Virus record (IMG/VR): IMGVR_UViG_3300037502_000228
Coordinates: 1 to 35,876 of that record
DNA: 35,876 bases
Direction: 5' to 3' (one strand)
Origin: a virus
Within the stretch, counting starts at the first letter, position 1; the number at the start of each line of letters is the position of its first letter. A program made the position numbers and the translations under genes. A model generated the notes under the pieces. It worked only from the letters and a program-made list of their open reading frames with translations, was not told the origin of the DNA and ran no database searches. Positions 20,957 through 29,185 of the stretch are shown here, one piece after another.

Positions 20957-21457
20957 TTAATTAAAGCCTAATTTTCTAAGTTGAGAAATTGTCTTCATAG
21001 TATTTATATGACGAATACCTATGCCACCTTTTGCTACCCACTCATTAATGTTCTTTAGATGATCGTCAATCAAAATGTTTGGTTTACCATCTATCGTGAC
21101 AGCATAGTTTTGTTTTTGTTCTCTAGGAACAATATGTATCTCATTGATATTGTTCTTCCCTAGGTGCTTACTTATCCACTCTATCTTTTCTTGCTTACAT
21201 GTAGGCATTCTCTTAGATGGAGTTGACAAAATGTTAATATTGTATGGACGGATGAATCTCCACAGAGCCAGACCATCAGGCATAGGTTCTAGATTTGCCC
21301 AAAACTTAGGTACGCTTTTGATTGCTTCCCATTTTTCTTCTTTACCGGCAAGAGTGAATTCAGGCAGACCTTTTTCACGAAGAGCATCATTTGCGCCCTT
21401 CATAAAGTTTACAAGGACCTGATCCATGTCACAGTAAATTTGCGGCAATTCGTTCAT
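20957..21457 (-). CDS. 5'(3')-deoxyribonucleotidase-like HAD phosphatase (166 aa)
   Basis: The HAD motifs of the NT5C family are present. Motif I is YCDMDQVLVNF (nucleophile D10 and acid D12), and motif II lies in NINILSTPSK (S/T near residue 78). Motif IV is PNILIDDHLKNI, with the acidic pair D131-D132. Such enzymes remove phosphate from dNMPs and could rebalance nucleotide pools or salvage. A gene of nucleotide metabolism placed inside a structural block is unusual. The start overlaps the upstream stop by 4 bp (ATGA), and its end holds the late promoter for the next gene. Confidence 0.85.
   Translation of the reverse strand: MNELPQIYCDMDQVLVNFMKGANDALREKGLPEFTLAGKEEKWEAIKSVPKFWANLEPMPDGLALWRFIRPYNINILSTPSKRMPTCKQEKIEWISKHLGKNNINEIHIVPREQKQNYAVTIDGKPNILIDDHLKNINEWVAKGGIGIRHINTMKTISQLRKLGFN
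21001..21008 (-). promoter_or_regulatory. T4-type late promoter (TATAAATA)
   Basis: The minus strand carries the perfect T4 late octamer TATAAATA at 21008-21001. It lies inside the 3' end of the deoxyribonucleotidase gene, 57 bp before the ATG at 20944. The transcript would start near 20995 and carry the two small virion-type genes. T4 late promoters need the gp55 sigma factor, gp33 and the sliding clamp; those genes are not in this window. Confidence 0.65.
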
Positions 21458-22635
21458 TTTTTGTTTTCGATTTCCGGATTAATTTCGATTGGTTCTCTCT
21501 TACCTGATAGAGCATCACCACTCTTCATGTTGTCTTTCTTTGAAGGTGCTTCTTCTTGCTCTTTCATCTTTTTCTTTTTGGATGCTGAAAGAACTTTCTT
21601 CATTGCAGCCTCATTGACTGAAACATTTCCAACAGTCTTCATTTTGATATTAGTTTTGACACCAAGTTTAGCAAATGCTTTTTCGAACTTCTTAGCCAGA
21701 GGTTCGCCGCCAGTCTTGTACTCAGGAACTTTGTCTGCTTCGTTGATTTCAACTTCTACAACTTCCATTACCTCTTCTTTGACTGAACTCTTTTGCTTTT
21801 GTAGAGTCTCACGCTCTTTCTGCTGTTTCAATCTTAGTGCGGCAATCTTAACTGCAATGTCTGCTCTTTTCTTTTGAGCGGCCGCTGACTTGAGAGATTG
21901 TGTGTTGACTGATGTACCGCCACCAACTGCTTCGTCAATGTCTTCTTTGTACATGTTCAATTCATAACGCTTATTGTCAAGATTTGTAACTTGTACTTGA
22001 ATTGCTTTCTTACCTGTCTTATCTAGTAGACGATATGAGTTTGCTTTTCCTGAAGATGGCTTTTTTGGACCCATAGCAACATTTCTGTCAATCTCAGTTG
22101 GATCAATTTCGATGTTGTACTTCTTCTTTGCAAAGTCATAAGCATGTGCCATTGCTGAAGAAAAGTCTTTGTGATACAGTTCGTAGCCTGTGCCAGACTT
22201 ACCCTCTTCAAGGTCTGTGTCTTCTTTCACGGTTTTCTTTTGACTCTTTTTCATTATCTTGTTCAATACTTTTAGACCGTGTTTAGAGATATCTTTAGAC
22301 TTCATTACATGTTCTGGTCCTAGATGTATTTGTTTTTTAGTCGGATCAATATCACCATCACGGCCTGGTGGAGTTTGTGTTTTGTCCATTTCGTTCAAAC
22401 CTTCTTTCACATCCACTTCTTCATTCTTTGACTTGGCACGGTTAACACGATTCTGCGCAAGCCCTGATACAAACTTGATTTTAGCACCAGCAAGGGTCTT
22501 TAGATCGTCTAGTTCTAAACGATCTAACATAGCAACCAATTGCTTGTATGCTTGCCCAGACGGATCGATTGTGCTAATCTTTCCGTACTCATCTCGCAGT
22601 TTTGCGATTTGTTGTGGTGAAAATCTTTCTTGCAT
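21454..22635 (-). CDS. Large charged protein, late region (393 aa)
   Basis: The N-terminus MQERFSPQQIAKLRDEYGKI, with a following LDDLKTLAGAKIKFVSGLAQ, is a pattern I associate with conserved late-region proteins of marine T4-like phages. The remainder is Lys/Glu-rich and of low complexity (KKMKEQEEAPSKKDNMKSGD), with a short ordered domain around residues 150-225 (SSAMAHAYDFAKKKYNIEI). The composition resembles prohead scaffold or core proteins, but this is only a suggestion. The ATG at 22635 follows the upstream stop after a GAGAG stretch. It overlaps the deoxyribonucleotidase gene by 4 bp. Confidence 0.7.
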   Translation of the reverse strand: MQERFSPQQIAKLRDEYGKISTIDPSGQAYKQLVAMLDRLELDDLKTLAGAKIKFVSGLAQNRVNRAKSKNEEVDVKEGLNEMDKTQTPPGRDGDIDPTKKQIHLGPEHVMKSKDISKHGLKVLNKIMKKSQKKTVKEDTDLEEGKSGTGYELYHKDFSSAMAHAYDFAKKKYNIEIDPTEIDRNVAMGPKKPSSGKANSYRLLDKTGKKAIQVQVTNLDNKRYELNMYKEDIDEAVGGGTSVNTQSLKSAAAQKKRADIAVKIAALRLKQQKERETLQKQKSSVKEEVMEVVEVEINEADKVPEYKTGGEPLAKKFEKAFAKLGVKTNIKMKTVGNVSVNEAAMKKVLSASKKKKMKEQEEAPSKKDNMKSGDALSGKREPIEINPEIENKK

Positions 22636-22636
22636 T

Positions 22637-23239
22637 TTACTTTCTCTCATTCAACGAATTGATAAATTCAACGTCCTCTTGAGTTAGTTCATAACTTTCT
22701 TTCTGAGGTGCGCTTTGTGCTTTACCTTTGACTAGTTTGCCCTTTGCTTGTACAGCGGCTAGACGGGCAGCCTTGTCGTTGTGACCTGGATGTAGACTTG
22801 TCATTGGCACTTTACCCTCTGGAGCCTTACGCTCATTGTCGGGATTGTCGTAGCCTTTGCCTTTGACGATGGCTTCGTCAGTTTGTTCTACTTCTTCTTT
22901 CATCGCTTCGTAGCCCATGCCTTTGTACTTGTCTAAGGCTGAGGCTTGAATCTTCAGTTCTTTACCTGAAGTTTTATGCTTAACCATTACAGTTTTTTGT
23001 TTCTCTTTTGAACTAGGCAAGTCACTTTCGACAACTGTTTCTTCGTTCTTGGCTTTGTGTGCGGCATCTAAATCGTTGAAGAATTTTTTCTTTTCGTCAG
23101 CCGATAGATCACCCAAAGACTTGATGCCTTTCTTCGCCATGTGTGCTTTGACTTTGTTCTGATATTCGTTACTTTCGTCCAAGACTTGCTTAACGGAATC
23201 GAACAATCCTTCTGGTACATTAAACTTCTGTTGTAGCAT
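22637..23239 (-). CDS. Lys/Glu-rich protein, possible scaffold-like (200 aa)
   Basis: The protein starts MLQQKFNVPEGLFDSVKQVL and is mostly charged and helical (HMAKKGIKSLGDLSADEKKK). A short conserved end reads SYELTQEDVEFINSLNERK. It shares with the 1060-aa and 393-aa neighbours patches such as 'MKEEVEQTDEAIVKGKGYDN' and Lys/Glu linkers. The set may therefore have common ancestry or a shared packing role in the capsid; this is inference. AAAGGGG six bases upstream of the ATG supports the start. No enzyme motif is present. Confidence 0.7.
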   Translation of the reverse strand: MLQQKFNVPEGLFDSVKQVLDESNEYQNKVKAHMAKKGIKSLGDLSADEKKKFFNDLDAAHKAKNEETVVESDLPSSKEKQKTVMVKHKTSGKELKIQASALDKYKGMGYEAMKEEVEQTDEAIVKGKGYDNPDNERKAPEGKVPMTSLHPGHNDKAARLAAVQAKGKLVKGKAQSAPQKESYELTQEDVEFINSLNERK

Positions 23240-23240
23240 G

Positions 23241-23516
23241 TTAAACCCCTTTTTCCTTTATTTCTAAAACCAAATCGTTTTTACCTTTGATAACTCTGTG
23301 GTATGTTTCTGCTTTAATGAAATAAGACTCACCAATTTTCAAATCTACAGGCAACTCATTATCTATCTGTAACTGCCAACTGTCACCACCAATTACTCTT
23401 ATTTCTCTATCACTCTTGTCTCTGTGCCAAATCAGTTCTTCAGTTTCTGTTTCATTACTGAATGTTCGAACGAAATGGTTTTCGCCAAGAGCAACATCTT
23501 TATATGGATTTACCAA
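23241..23516 (-). CDS. Cupin-like small protein (91 aa)
   Basis: The beta-strand order and motifs resemble a single-domain cupin: LIWHRDKSDREIRVIGGDSW has the histidine and acidic residues of the first metal box. GESYFIKAETYHRVIKGKND gives the second box with H74. Phage relatives are often of unknown function; the fold can bind a metal or sugar. It starts with TTG at 23516, and AGGAGG nine bases upstream is one of the strongest ribosome-binding sites here. That site lies inside the last codons of the 1060-aa gene. No in-frame ATG lies near. Confidence 0.7.
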   Translation of the reverse strand: MVNPYKDVALGENHFVRTFSNETETEELIWHRDKSDREIRVIGGDSWQLQIDNELPVDLKIGESYFIKAETYHRVIKGKNDLVLEIKEKGV

Positions 23517-26500
23517 TAGAAGTTACCTCCTCCTGAAAGCCCTAACTGCTTTGCATATCGTGGTGTGTTGCAAGCCCAATATGCAGCCGATGTTCTATCT
23601 TTTTGTGTTGAGCATTGATGGCGTGCGGCGAAAGATTTTCTCGCTTCTGGATCGTTCATCTTTACTGTTAGTCCAGTAGTGTCGCCCCATGTAACTTTCT
23701 TAATGTTACCTGATGATGGGTCACGCACGAACACATAGAATTTCTTAGGACCACCACGCTTTGGTTGATTCAAAGGTGGGTCTTTCTCATCTTCTTCTTT
23801 CAAATGTGCTTTAGCACCCGGTTTATTTTTTGATACAATAAACTTTGCTTTAGGATCATCTTTCTTAAAGATTTCAAGCCATTTATCTTTTGTTTCTGGT
23901 GTAACTGTTCTTTCTGATTTCCATAGACCTGATGCAGGATTATACTTCCACAGCGTCATTTCCTCTTCTTCAATCATTGGGCAGTCTAGAGGCACATGTT
24001 TGCCTTCATGTTCTACAATTTCACCAATGTCTGTTTCTTCAATTAGATGTTTGTTCAAGCCTTTGAGTTCAACACCAGACTCTCTGACTGCACGGAAGAA
24101 TTCGAAAAACTTCTCTGAGCCAAGTCTGTAGTTGTTGTCAATTAAGTCAACACCTTCAGTCAAGCAACGGTCAATTTCTTTTGCAATGTCTTCGCTAAAG
24201 TTAGACTTGACAGTTTCCATGTTTTGCTTGAAGATAGCATTTAGTGTATCATCTGCTTTGATATGATCTGCAACTTGAATTTCTGTAGTTTGCCCTGGAG
24301 TATCGTCTGCATACTTCTTGCGCAGTTCATCAGTTCCCCACTCCAGGGCTTCGATAAAATTTGAGAATTCTTCGTTCTTTTCTTTAGCACCACCAACTTT
24401 TGCGGCTAGGTCGCTGTCTGCGCCACCCCAAGTTCCTTTGCCTTTGGTGATGAATGAGTTCACTCTAGCAAATGCCCATTGCTGTGGTGTTGTACCCGGA
24501 CGATGCCCGCCCTTCCATGCGGCCATACCTCTGTCGTAAACTTTCTTTAGAATGCCGTATGGAATACCAGACTTCTCTGCTTTCTTTTTCAGCCCTTCGA
24601 CTTCTTCGAATAACTCAGCAACATCTTCATAGAGTTCGCCTAGTTCTTCTTTGTCCATATCTTTGATGCATTCATAGACTGCATCGTAACTTTCTTCACC
24701 TGAGAATTCGGCTTCGTCTTCATCGTCCTCTTCTTCTTCTGGAGGTTCTGCGTAGCCATGAAATTCTAGATAGTCTCTTGCAGTTCCAATGTAGTCAACT
24801 GCTAATGTAATCTTAGATGTTACCCATGCTTCTGGTTCCTCTTCCATGCTTTCAAGCATCATTAGAATTTCTTCAGCGTCAGCAATCAGATTGCTAAGTT
24901 CAATCTTAGCCATATACAGACCATCGGATTCTTCATCTTCCCAATCTGCTTCGTCTTCACCTTCATAGCCATCGTCTTCGTATACGAATGCTTCGTTGAA
25001 TTCTTTACCAATCAACTTGATGCCAGTCACGCCAGACACCAGTGCCCACGCTCTCTTAACATCTTTCTTTGCTAGAAGTTCTTTGAACATACCAATCTGT
25101 TCTGGTGTTGCTTTTTGGAAAAACTTAGCAAGTTCCATCATGCCGATGTTGCCTGGATATGCGGCTTCATCCAATTCTAAATCTTCACCGACATACTTTG
25201 CGTAGTCTGCTTTCATTTGTGCAACTGGCACTTTAGACAACTGACCTTTAGTTGTAGTGAACACATTGTTTGTCGTAACAATGTCAAGTAAAGTCATTAG
25301 AAGATTTTGTGTCGCATCTCTTTCAGCAGGATTCAAAGTATCGCCTGCGTCAATCTTAGTGACTGCACGTTGAATCGTAGCAAGCATTTTCTTGTCTGCT
25401 AGACCCAAACGAATCAACTGATTCAAGCGACCCATTTCTTGTTTGTCTACTGCCTCACCAAACATGTCTTTGTATTTCTTAGTGTGCTTAGACTGAGGCA
25501 TATCTCTTTCTCTCGCCTCTTTGTCGCCTGGTGCATCTTTGTACGATGATGGATCACTATCGCTCTTCTGCGCATGTGCTTTGAAGTGTGCGTCACGCTT
25601 TTCTTTGGTGTCTTTTTCTAGACCCTTATAATACTTTGCAGGTTGTGTTCCTTCTTTGCCACCAACATGTTTATCTTGTGGAAGTTTTGGTGCTTCAATG
25701 AACAACTCAAACTTCTCATTGATTTCTGCGTTGAATGACTCTTGCTGATTTGCGGCTCTCTGCGCCGCTTTGCGTTGGACTTCTGCTCTGCGTACTTGTG
25801 GTAGCAAACGTGATGCAATCTTACCCACGACTGGCATCAGTTTCTGAACCTTTTGGTCGATTGAAACTTTCTGTCCTGGCGACAAATCTGCATAACTTTT
25901 ACCTGAAGAATATCTCTGCTTCAAGAAGTTGATTGCCATACGTCTTGCTCTGCGGTTTAGAACCTCAGGGCTTGCAAAACGCTTCATCGCTCTCTGTCGT
26001 GCAACTGCAATCTTCGATTTCATTCTACGCAATTGCATCGCACGTTTTCTGCGACCTGCTAGTGAAAGAACTGCTTCGTCTAATTCTTCAGTAGCAAACT
26101 CATTCATGAAATGTTCGTTAATGTTCATGCCTTTACGCACCTCATCGAAAAGTTTTTTAGCATCGGCATCGGACAACTTAGATGGTACACCTTTGCTGAA
26201 ACTTTCAAAGTCATTCATCTCCGCAAACTTTCGCATTTTTGATCCGGACATGCCTTCTACTCCTTCTGCATCAGGGTCTCGCTCTCCTGCTGATACGATA
26301 TCGATTGAATTGAAATTGTAATCTTTGCCATTGTACTTGTTCAGTAGCGTCTTGAATTCTGGAATTCTGTCGCTACCTACAACTACAATAACATCTGAAA
26401 ATTTACCATTGAGTTCTTTGAAGACCTCAATAATGGTTCTAGCCGCCGAAGACTGCACAATGTTGCCAAATGCTTTTTTGGCAAACTTTACTTTCGTTGC

Positions 26501-26692
26501 AAAGTCTAGCGGGTCTTTTTTAGGATTGGTGCTGTGGGAAAGGTAAAGTCTTGCGGTAGCGCCTTCAGATTGGGCTACTGACTTTAGTTTGTTTGCTAGT
26601 TTCTCATGCCCATTTGTCATAGGATTCATTCTGCCGAATGACACTACGACTTTTCCACCTTTGGCTTCTAGCAAATTTTTGAATGTTTTCAT
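23510..26692 (-). CDS. 1060-aa multidomain protein with N-terminal cytidylyltransferase-like domain
   Basis: Residues 12-190 form a nucleotidyltransferase of the HxGH type: SFGRMNPMTNGHEKLANKL (T26-N-G-H29) and MSGSKMRKF (S149 to R154) match the ATP-binding signatures of cytidylyl- and NMN adenylyltransferases. A very basic helical region follows (about 205-330, with RRRARRMAINFLKQRY... patches), then acidic linkers. Next is KKVYDRGMAAWKGGHRPGTT near 740 (a DUF5824-like block). The end, YWACNTPRYAKQLGLSGGG, after FAARHQCS, resembles DUF5872. It may join enzyme and capsid-related parts in one chain; the catalytic substrate is unknown. It is the largest gene of the window. Confidence 0.8.
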   Translation of the reverse strand: MKTFKNLLEAKGGKVVVSFGRMNPMTNGHEKLANKLKSVAQSEGATARLYLSHSTNPKKDPLDFATKVKFAKKAFGNIVQSSAARTIIEVFKELNGKFSDVIVVVGSDRIPEFKTLLNKYNGKDYNFNSIDIVSAGERDPDAEGVEGMSGSKMRKFAEMNDFESFSKGVPSKLSDADAKKLFDEVRKGMNINEHFMNEFATEELDEAVLSLAGRRKRAMQLRRMKSKIAVARQRAMKRFASPEVLNRRARRMAINFLKQRYSSGKSYADLSPGQKVSIDQKVQKLMPVVGKIASRLLPQVRRAEVQRKAAQRAANQQESFNAEINEKFELFIEAPKLPQDKHVGGKEGTQPAKYYKGLEKDTKEKRDAHFKAHAQKSDSDPSSYKDAPGDKEARERDMPQSKHTKKYKDMFGEAVDKQEMGRLNQLIRLGLADKKMLATIQRAVTKIDAGDTLNPAERDATQNLLMTLLDIVTTNNVFTTTKGQLSKVPVAQMKADYAKYVGEDLELDEAAYPGNIGMMELAKFFQKATPEQIGMFKELLAKKDVKRAWALVSGVTGIKLIGKEFNEAFVYEDDGYEGEDEADWEDEESDGLYMAKIELSNLIADAEEILMMLESMEEEPEAWVTSKITLAVDYIGTARDYLEFHGYAEPPEEEEDDEDEAEFSGEESYDAVYECIKDMDKEELGELYEDVAELFEEVEGLKKKAEKSGIPYGILKKVYDRGMAAWKGGHRPGTTPQQWAFARVNSFITKGKGTWGGADSDLAAKVGGAKEKNEEFSNFIEALEWGTDELRKKYADDTPGQTTEIQVADHIKADDTLNAIFKQNMETVKSNFSEDIAKEIDRCLTEGVDLIDNNYRLGSEKFFEFFRAVRESGVELKGLNKHLIEETDIGEIVEHEGKHVPLDCPMIEEEEMTLWKYNPASGLWKSERTVTPETKDKWLEIFKKDDPKAKFIVSKNKPGAKAHLKEEDEKDPPLNQPKRGGPKKFYVFVRDPSSGNIKKVTWGDTTGLTVKMNDPEARKSFAARHQCSTQKDRTSAAYWACNTPRYAKQLGLSGGGNFYW

Positions 26693-26751
26693 GGAGTTTT
26701 CCTTAGACTTATCCTAGCAGGTTTGTCTTGACCTAACTGCTTTCATAGGGG

Positions 26752-26758
26752 TATTTAG
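26752..26758 (-). promoter_or_regulatory. Possible late promoter variant (CTAAATA)
   Basis: The minus strand reads ACTAAATA at 26759-26752, 60 bp before the ATG of the 1060-aa gene and just after the stop of the upstream gene. This variant of the T4 late octamer has been described in T4-like cyanophages, as far as I recall. Two mismatches to TATAAATA make this a weak call. Confidence 0.3.
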
Positions 26759-26765
26759 TATTTTT

Positions 26766-27821
26766 TTACTTTGCGTAGATACCTTTTCCTACTTCCAGAT
26801 AGAATTTTGCTTCATTTGCTGGAGGTGGTCTGAGTTTCGTGCGGATTTGAAAGATTGCGGTTCCAGTCTTTTTATCAGCAAAGACTAGATTGTTGCCGTT
26901 AGACTGTGCGACAAGTGTTATGTTTTTACGCAACTGATTGAAGTACTCTACAGTAATCTCTTTGACTGCACCAGACTGAACATCGACAACATCGGATAAG
27001 TCTGATCCGAAAATGCTTTTGCTTAAAAAGTCTAACGCCTTGTTTGTGAATGCTGGTTTTATTGACTCAGCAATCATTCGTGTTTTTAGATCATCGTACA
27101 TCTCTTTGATCAATGCAAATTTAGCCGCTTGTTCTACGGGACCATTAAATGGCTTTGCAAGTCTAATGTACTTTTCTTCAGCATCCCATTGAATGCCGAT
27201 TGCTTTAGCAATGTCTAGCATACCACGATACGGCGACAGGTTCGCAACCGTGACTGATTCTGATTTAAGTGAGAAAGGTAGAGTTCCGCTAATGATTTTC
27301 TGATTGCTACCCTTTTTCATTGCGTAGACTTCTAGTGTAACGTCACCTTTGATTTCGCCACCGGAAGACTCACCCGCAATACCATCAGCAATGATTGTGA
27401 ATGTTACAACTTCACCTACGTTATTGTTTAGAAAGTGGTTGACTGCGGCGTTTGCTCTACGGCTGAAACTTGCGCTTTCTACGGCTTTAATTAGTTGATC
27501 GATTTTCTTGTCAATCTTACCAATGTCTTTTGATGACTTGTATAGAACCTCAAACTCTTTATCAAATGCTCCTTGCACCGATTCTGGTTTCAGTCTCATT
27601 TCAAAGTTTACGTTAAAGAAGTCTGGAGGATTCTTTGCTCTCTGACGCATGTGCCCTTCGACAACTTTGTACTTGAAACGACCTGTGCTGAACATTTTCG
27701 TATCCACTTTGGTACGAATCTCATTCAACTTGCGTTTATCGACTTCTCCGTAGGCAAGATAAAGACTTAGGGCAATCGTAAAGATGCCTTCGATCACATC
27801 GCCTTCGTTCAGTTTTGCCAT
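26766..27821 (-). CDS. Unknown conserved phage protein (351 aa)
   Basis: The protein begins MAKLNEGDVIEGIFTIALSL and runs through NFEMRLKPESVQGAFDKEFE and NNNVGEVVTFTIIADGIAGE. It ends in FYLEVGKGIYAK. It has no signal peptide; the one hydrophobic stretch near the start (IFTIALSLYLAYG) is part of a helix. The opening 'EGDVIEGIFtIALsLYLA' is reminiscent of restriction-endonuclease-like phage proteins, but no PD-(D/E)xK residues can be fixed with confidence. AAGG with good spacing precedes the ATG. It lies between the ligase-like gene and the 1060-aa gene. Confidence 0.65.
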   Translation of the reverse strand: MAKLNEGDVIEGIFTIALSLYLAYGEVDKRKLNEIRTKVDTKMFSTGRFKYKVVEGHMRQRAKNPPDFFNVNFEMRLKPESVQGAFDKEFEVLYKSSKDIGKIDKKIDQLIKAVESASFSRRANAAVNHFLNNNVGEVVTFTIIADGIAGESSGGEIKGDVTLEVYAMKKGSNQKIISGTLPFSLKSESVTVANLSPYRGMLDIAKAIGIQWDAEEKYIRLAKPFNGPVEQAAKFALIKEMYDDLKTRMIAESIKPAFTNKALDFLSKSIFGSDLSDVVDVQSGAVKEITVEYFNQLRKNITLVAQSNGNNLVFADKKTGTAIFQIRTKLRPPPANEAKFYLEVGKGIYAK

Positions 27822-27902
27822 ATTATTGCCTTCTTTTTCTTGTTTTTTTGACGCTGAAACTTATAAGTATGGGTGTAGCCTTTCAATGAAGACCTATAGG
27901 TG

Positions 27903-29135
27903 TTACCTCTGCCAACCCTTGATAATGTCAGGAGAGAAATTGGCATAACTGAATTGCAGTCTATCAACTAGTTTGACTGCGTTTCCTGTCAAGTGATCAA
28001 TCGCAACGTAACCTTCAACACCAGTTACTTTGTATCCATCTTTAGTCAGCAAGAATGTGTGAAGATTCTTCACCTCATTCAACTTTCCAATCAAAATATT
28101 CTTAGCATCAACTAACAGATTCATCACGGTGAATATGTTCACCAAGTCTTTTTTTGCTTTTGTTGTAAAGAACCCTAGCACGCCACTTGACTTCTCTTTT
28201 ACTGATTGCTTACCTTTTTCCGTTTTCTTACTTGCTGTTTCTGCTTCGTAATGTTGCTTTAGATACTCTATTAAATCGTCTACATGGCGGCTAGGGTTGC
28301 TAATCTTCTCTTGCGCTCTTACTTTTGTATTGTTGAACGTCTTGATCTTCATCAAGAGTTCTTCGTTATCTGAAATTCCATTTAGAATCTTAGGGTCTAT
28401 TCTGTAAAAAATTCTTCCTGCTTCGGACAGTATATCAGTTACTTTGTCTGTCTCTTCTTTCGTCATTGTCGCTTTGCCTGAAACGTCTTTGTAGTCTACA
28501 TCTGTCGACCAAACATCTTCTGACTGAGTGAGTGTGCTTAGAATGTCTTTGCCAAAGACAGCCTTCATACCTTCTAGTGTTTCGCCCTCATAAAACGTAT
28601 GCCATACAATGCCAATTTTGGCTCTTTTGATCTTTTTTGCAAGTACACTATTTGCTGGTACTGCATACACGATTGTGTTTGGATGAAATGTGATGTATGA
28701 TTCGCTATCGATTGTCGCTGTTTTGATATCGTTTGATGTGAAAAGCAAATCACCTTGAATGACGTTGGTGATTCCAAGTTTAGGCAGGTGCTGAAGACAT
28801 GCTTTCAACTTGTTGGCTAAGTCGCCGCTAGTGTCTGCGTCAATTTCTGCGTTTGTCTTGTATAGTTTTGGATTCTTGTTGAAGATACCCTTCTTTGCGA
28901 CAAAAAACTTGCCATCGGAGGGGTCTTTTCCAGCAAAAATTGCTGGTGCGCCGTCCCACTTTACAGTAAGAGACACTTTTTTCTCTGAGTGACCAGCCAA
29001 CATATCACGGATTGCTCTCATGTAGTTGATGGTAGCCCGAGTTCCTGCAACACCGCCATTGAGAACATTGTCCTCTGCGTGTTCCATGTGAAGATTTTTC
29101 TCTTCTGTGATGTATTCTTTGAATTTCATGTGCAT
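27903..29135 (-). CDS. Ligase/nucleotidyltransferase-like protein, DUF6267-like (410 aa)
   Basis: The N-terminal EDNVLNGGVAGTRATINYMR and TVKWDGAPAIFAGKD (K59-W-D-G62) fit the DUF6267 pattern as I remember it. K59-x-D-G also matches motif I of the covalent nucleotidyltransferases (ligases and capping enzymes). Later blocks fit too: GIVWHTFYEGE (motif III-like, near 178), VEGYVAID (motif IV-like, E374-G375) and AVKLVDR (motif V-like, K388). If so, the protein could adenylylate itself and join nucleic acid ends. This is inferred from motif order only. An ATG at 29129 is an alternative start. Transcription could start from the TATAAATA at 29173-29166. Confidence 0.75.
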   Translation of the reverse strand: MHMKFKEYITEEKNLHMEHAEDNVLNGGVAGTRATINYMRAIRDMLAGHSEKKVSLTVKWDGAPAIFAGKDPSDGKFFVAKKGIFNKNPKLYKTNAEIDADTSGDLANKLKACLQHLPKLGITNVIQGDLLFTSNDIKTATIDSESYITFHPNTIVYAVPANSVLAKKIKRAKIGIVWHTFYEGETLEGMKAVFGKDILSTLTQSEDVWSTDVDYKDVSGKATMTKEETDKVTDILSEAGRIFYRIDPKILNGISDNEELLMKIKTFNNTKVRAQEKISNPSRHVDDLIEYLKQHYEAETASKKTEKGKQSVKEKSSGVLGFFTTKAKKDLVNIFTVMNLLVDAKNILIGKLNEVKNLHTFLLTKDGYKVTGVEGYVAIDHLTGNAVKLVDRLQFSYANFSPDIIKGWQR

Positions 29136-29166
29136 AAAAACAAAAAGCCTGTTAGATAACAGGCTT
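29136..29166 (-). terminator. Rho-independent terminator after the 111-aa gene
   Basis: On the minus strand AAGCCTGTT and AACAGGCTT form a 9-bp perfect stem around ATCT (29166-29145). They are followed by a T-rich tract, TTTTTGTTTTT, that runs up to the ATG of the next gene at 29135. It lies about 20 bp beyond the stop of the 111-aa gene. It should end the transcript started at the promoter 29575-29547. Confidence 0.85.
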
Positions 29167-29173
29167 ATTTATA
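29166..29173 (-). promoter_or_regulatory. T4-type late promoter (TATAAATA) touching the terminator
   Basis: A perfect TATAAATA octamer (29173-29166 on the minus strand) shares its last base with the 5' arm of the terminator hairpin. A transcript would begin near 29160, so late RNA would lack most of the 5' arm (29166-29158) and could not form the terminator. The 111-aa gene stop is 13 bp upstream. It should drive the ligase-like gene and those below. Confidence 0.7.
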
Positions 29174-29185
29174 ATCTTTTGTTTA

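Noticed and set aside
25929-26321. 130-codon plus-strand open frame
   Set aside because: It lies antisense to the basic region of the 1060-aa gene, with no ribosome-binding site or known motif.
26729-26758. TTGACC followed by TATTTA on the plus strand as a rightward promoter
   Set aside because: There is no plus-strand gene downstream for it to drive, and the -10 match is poor.
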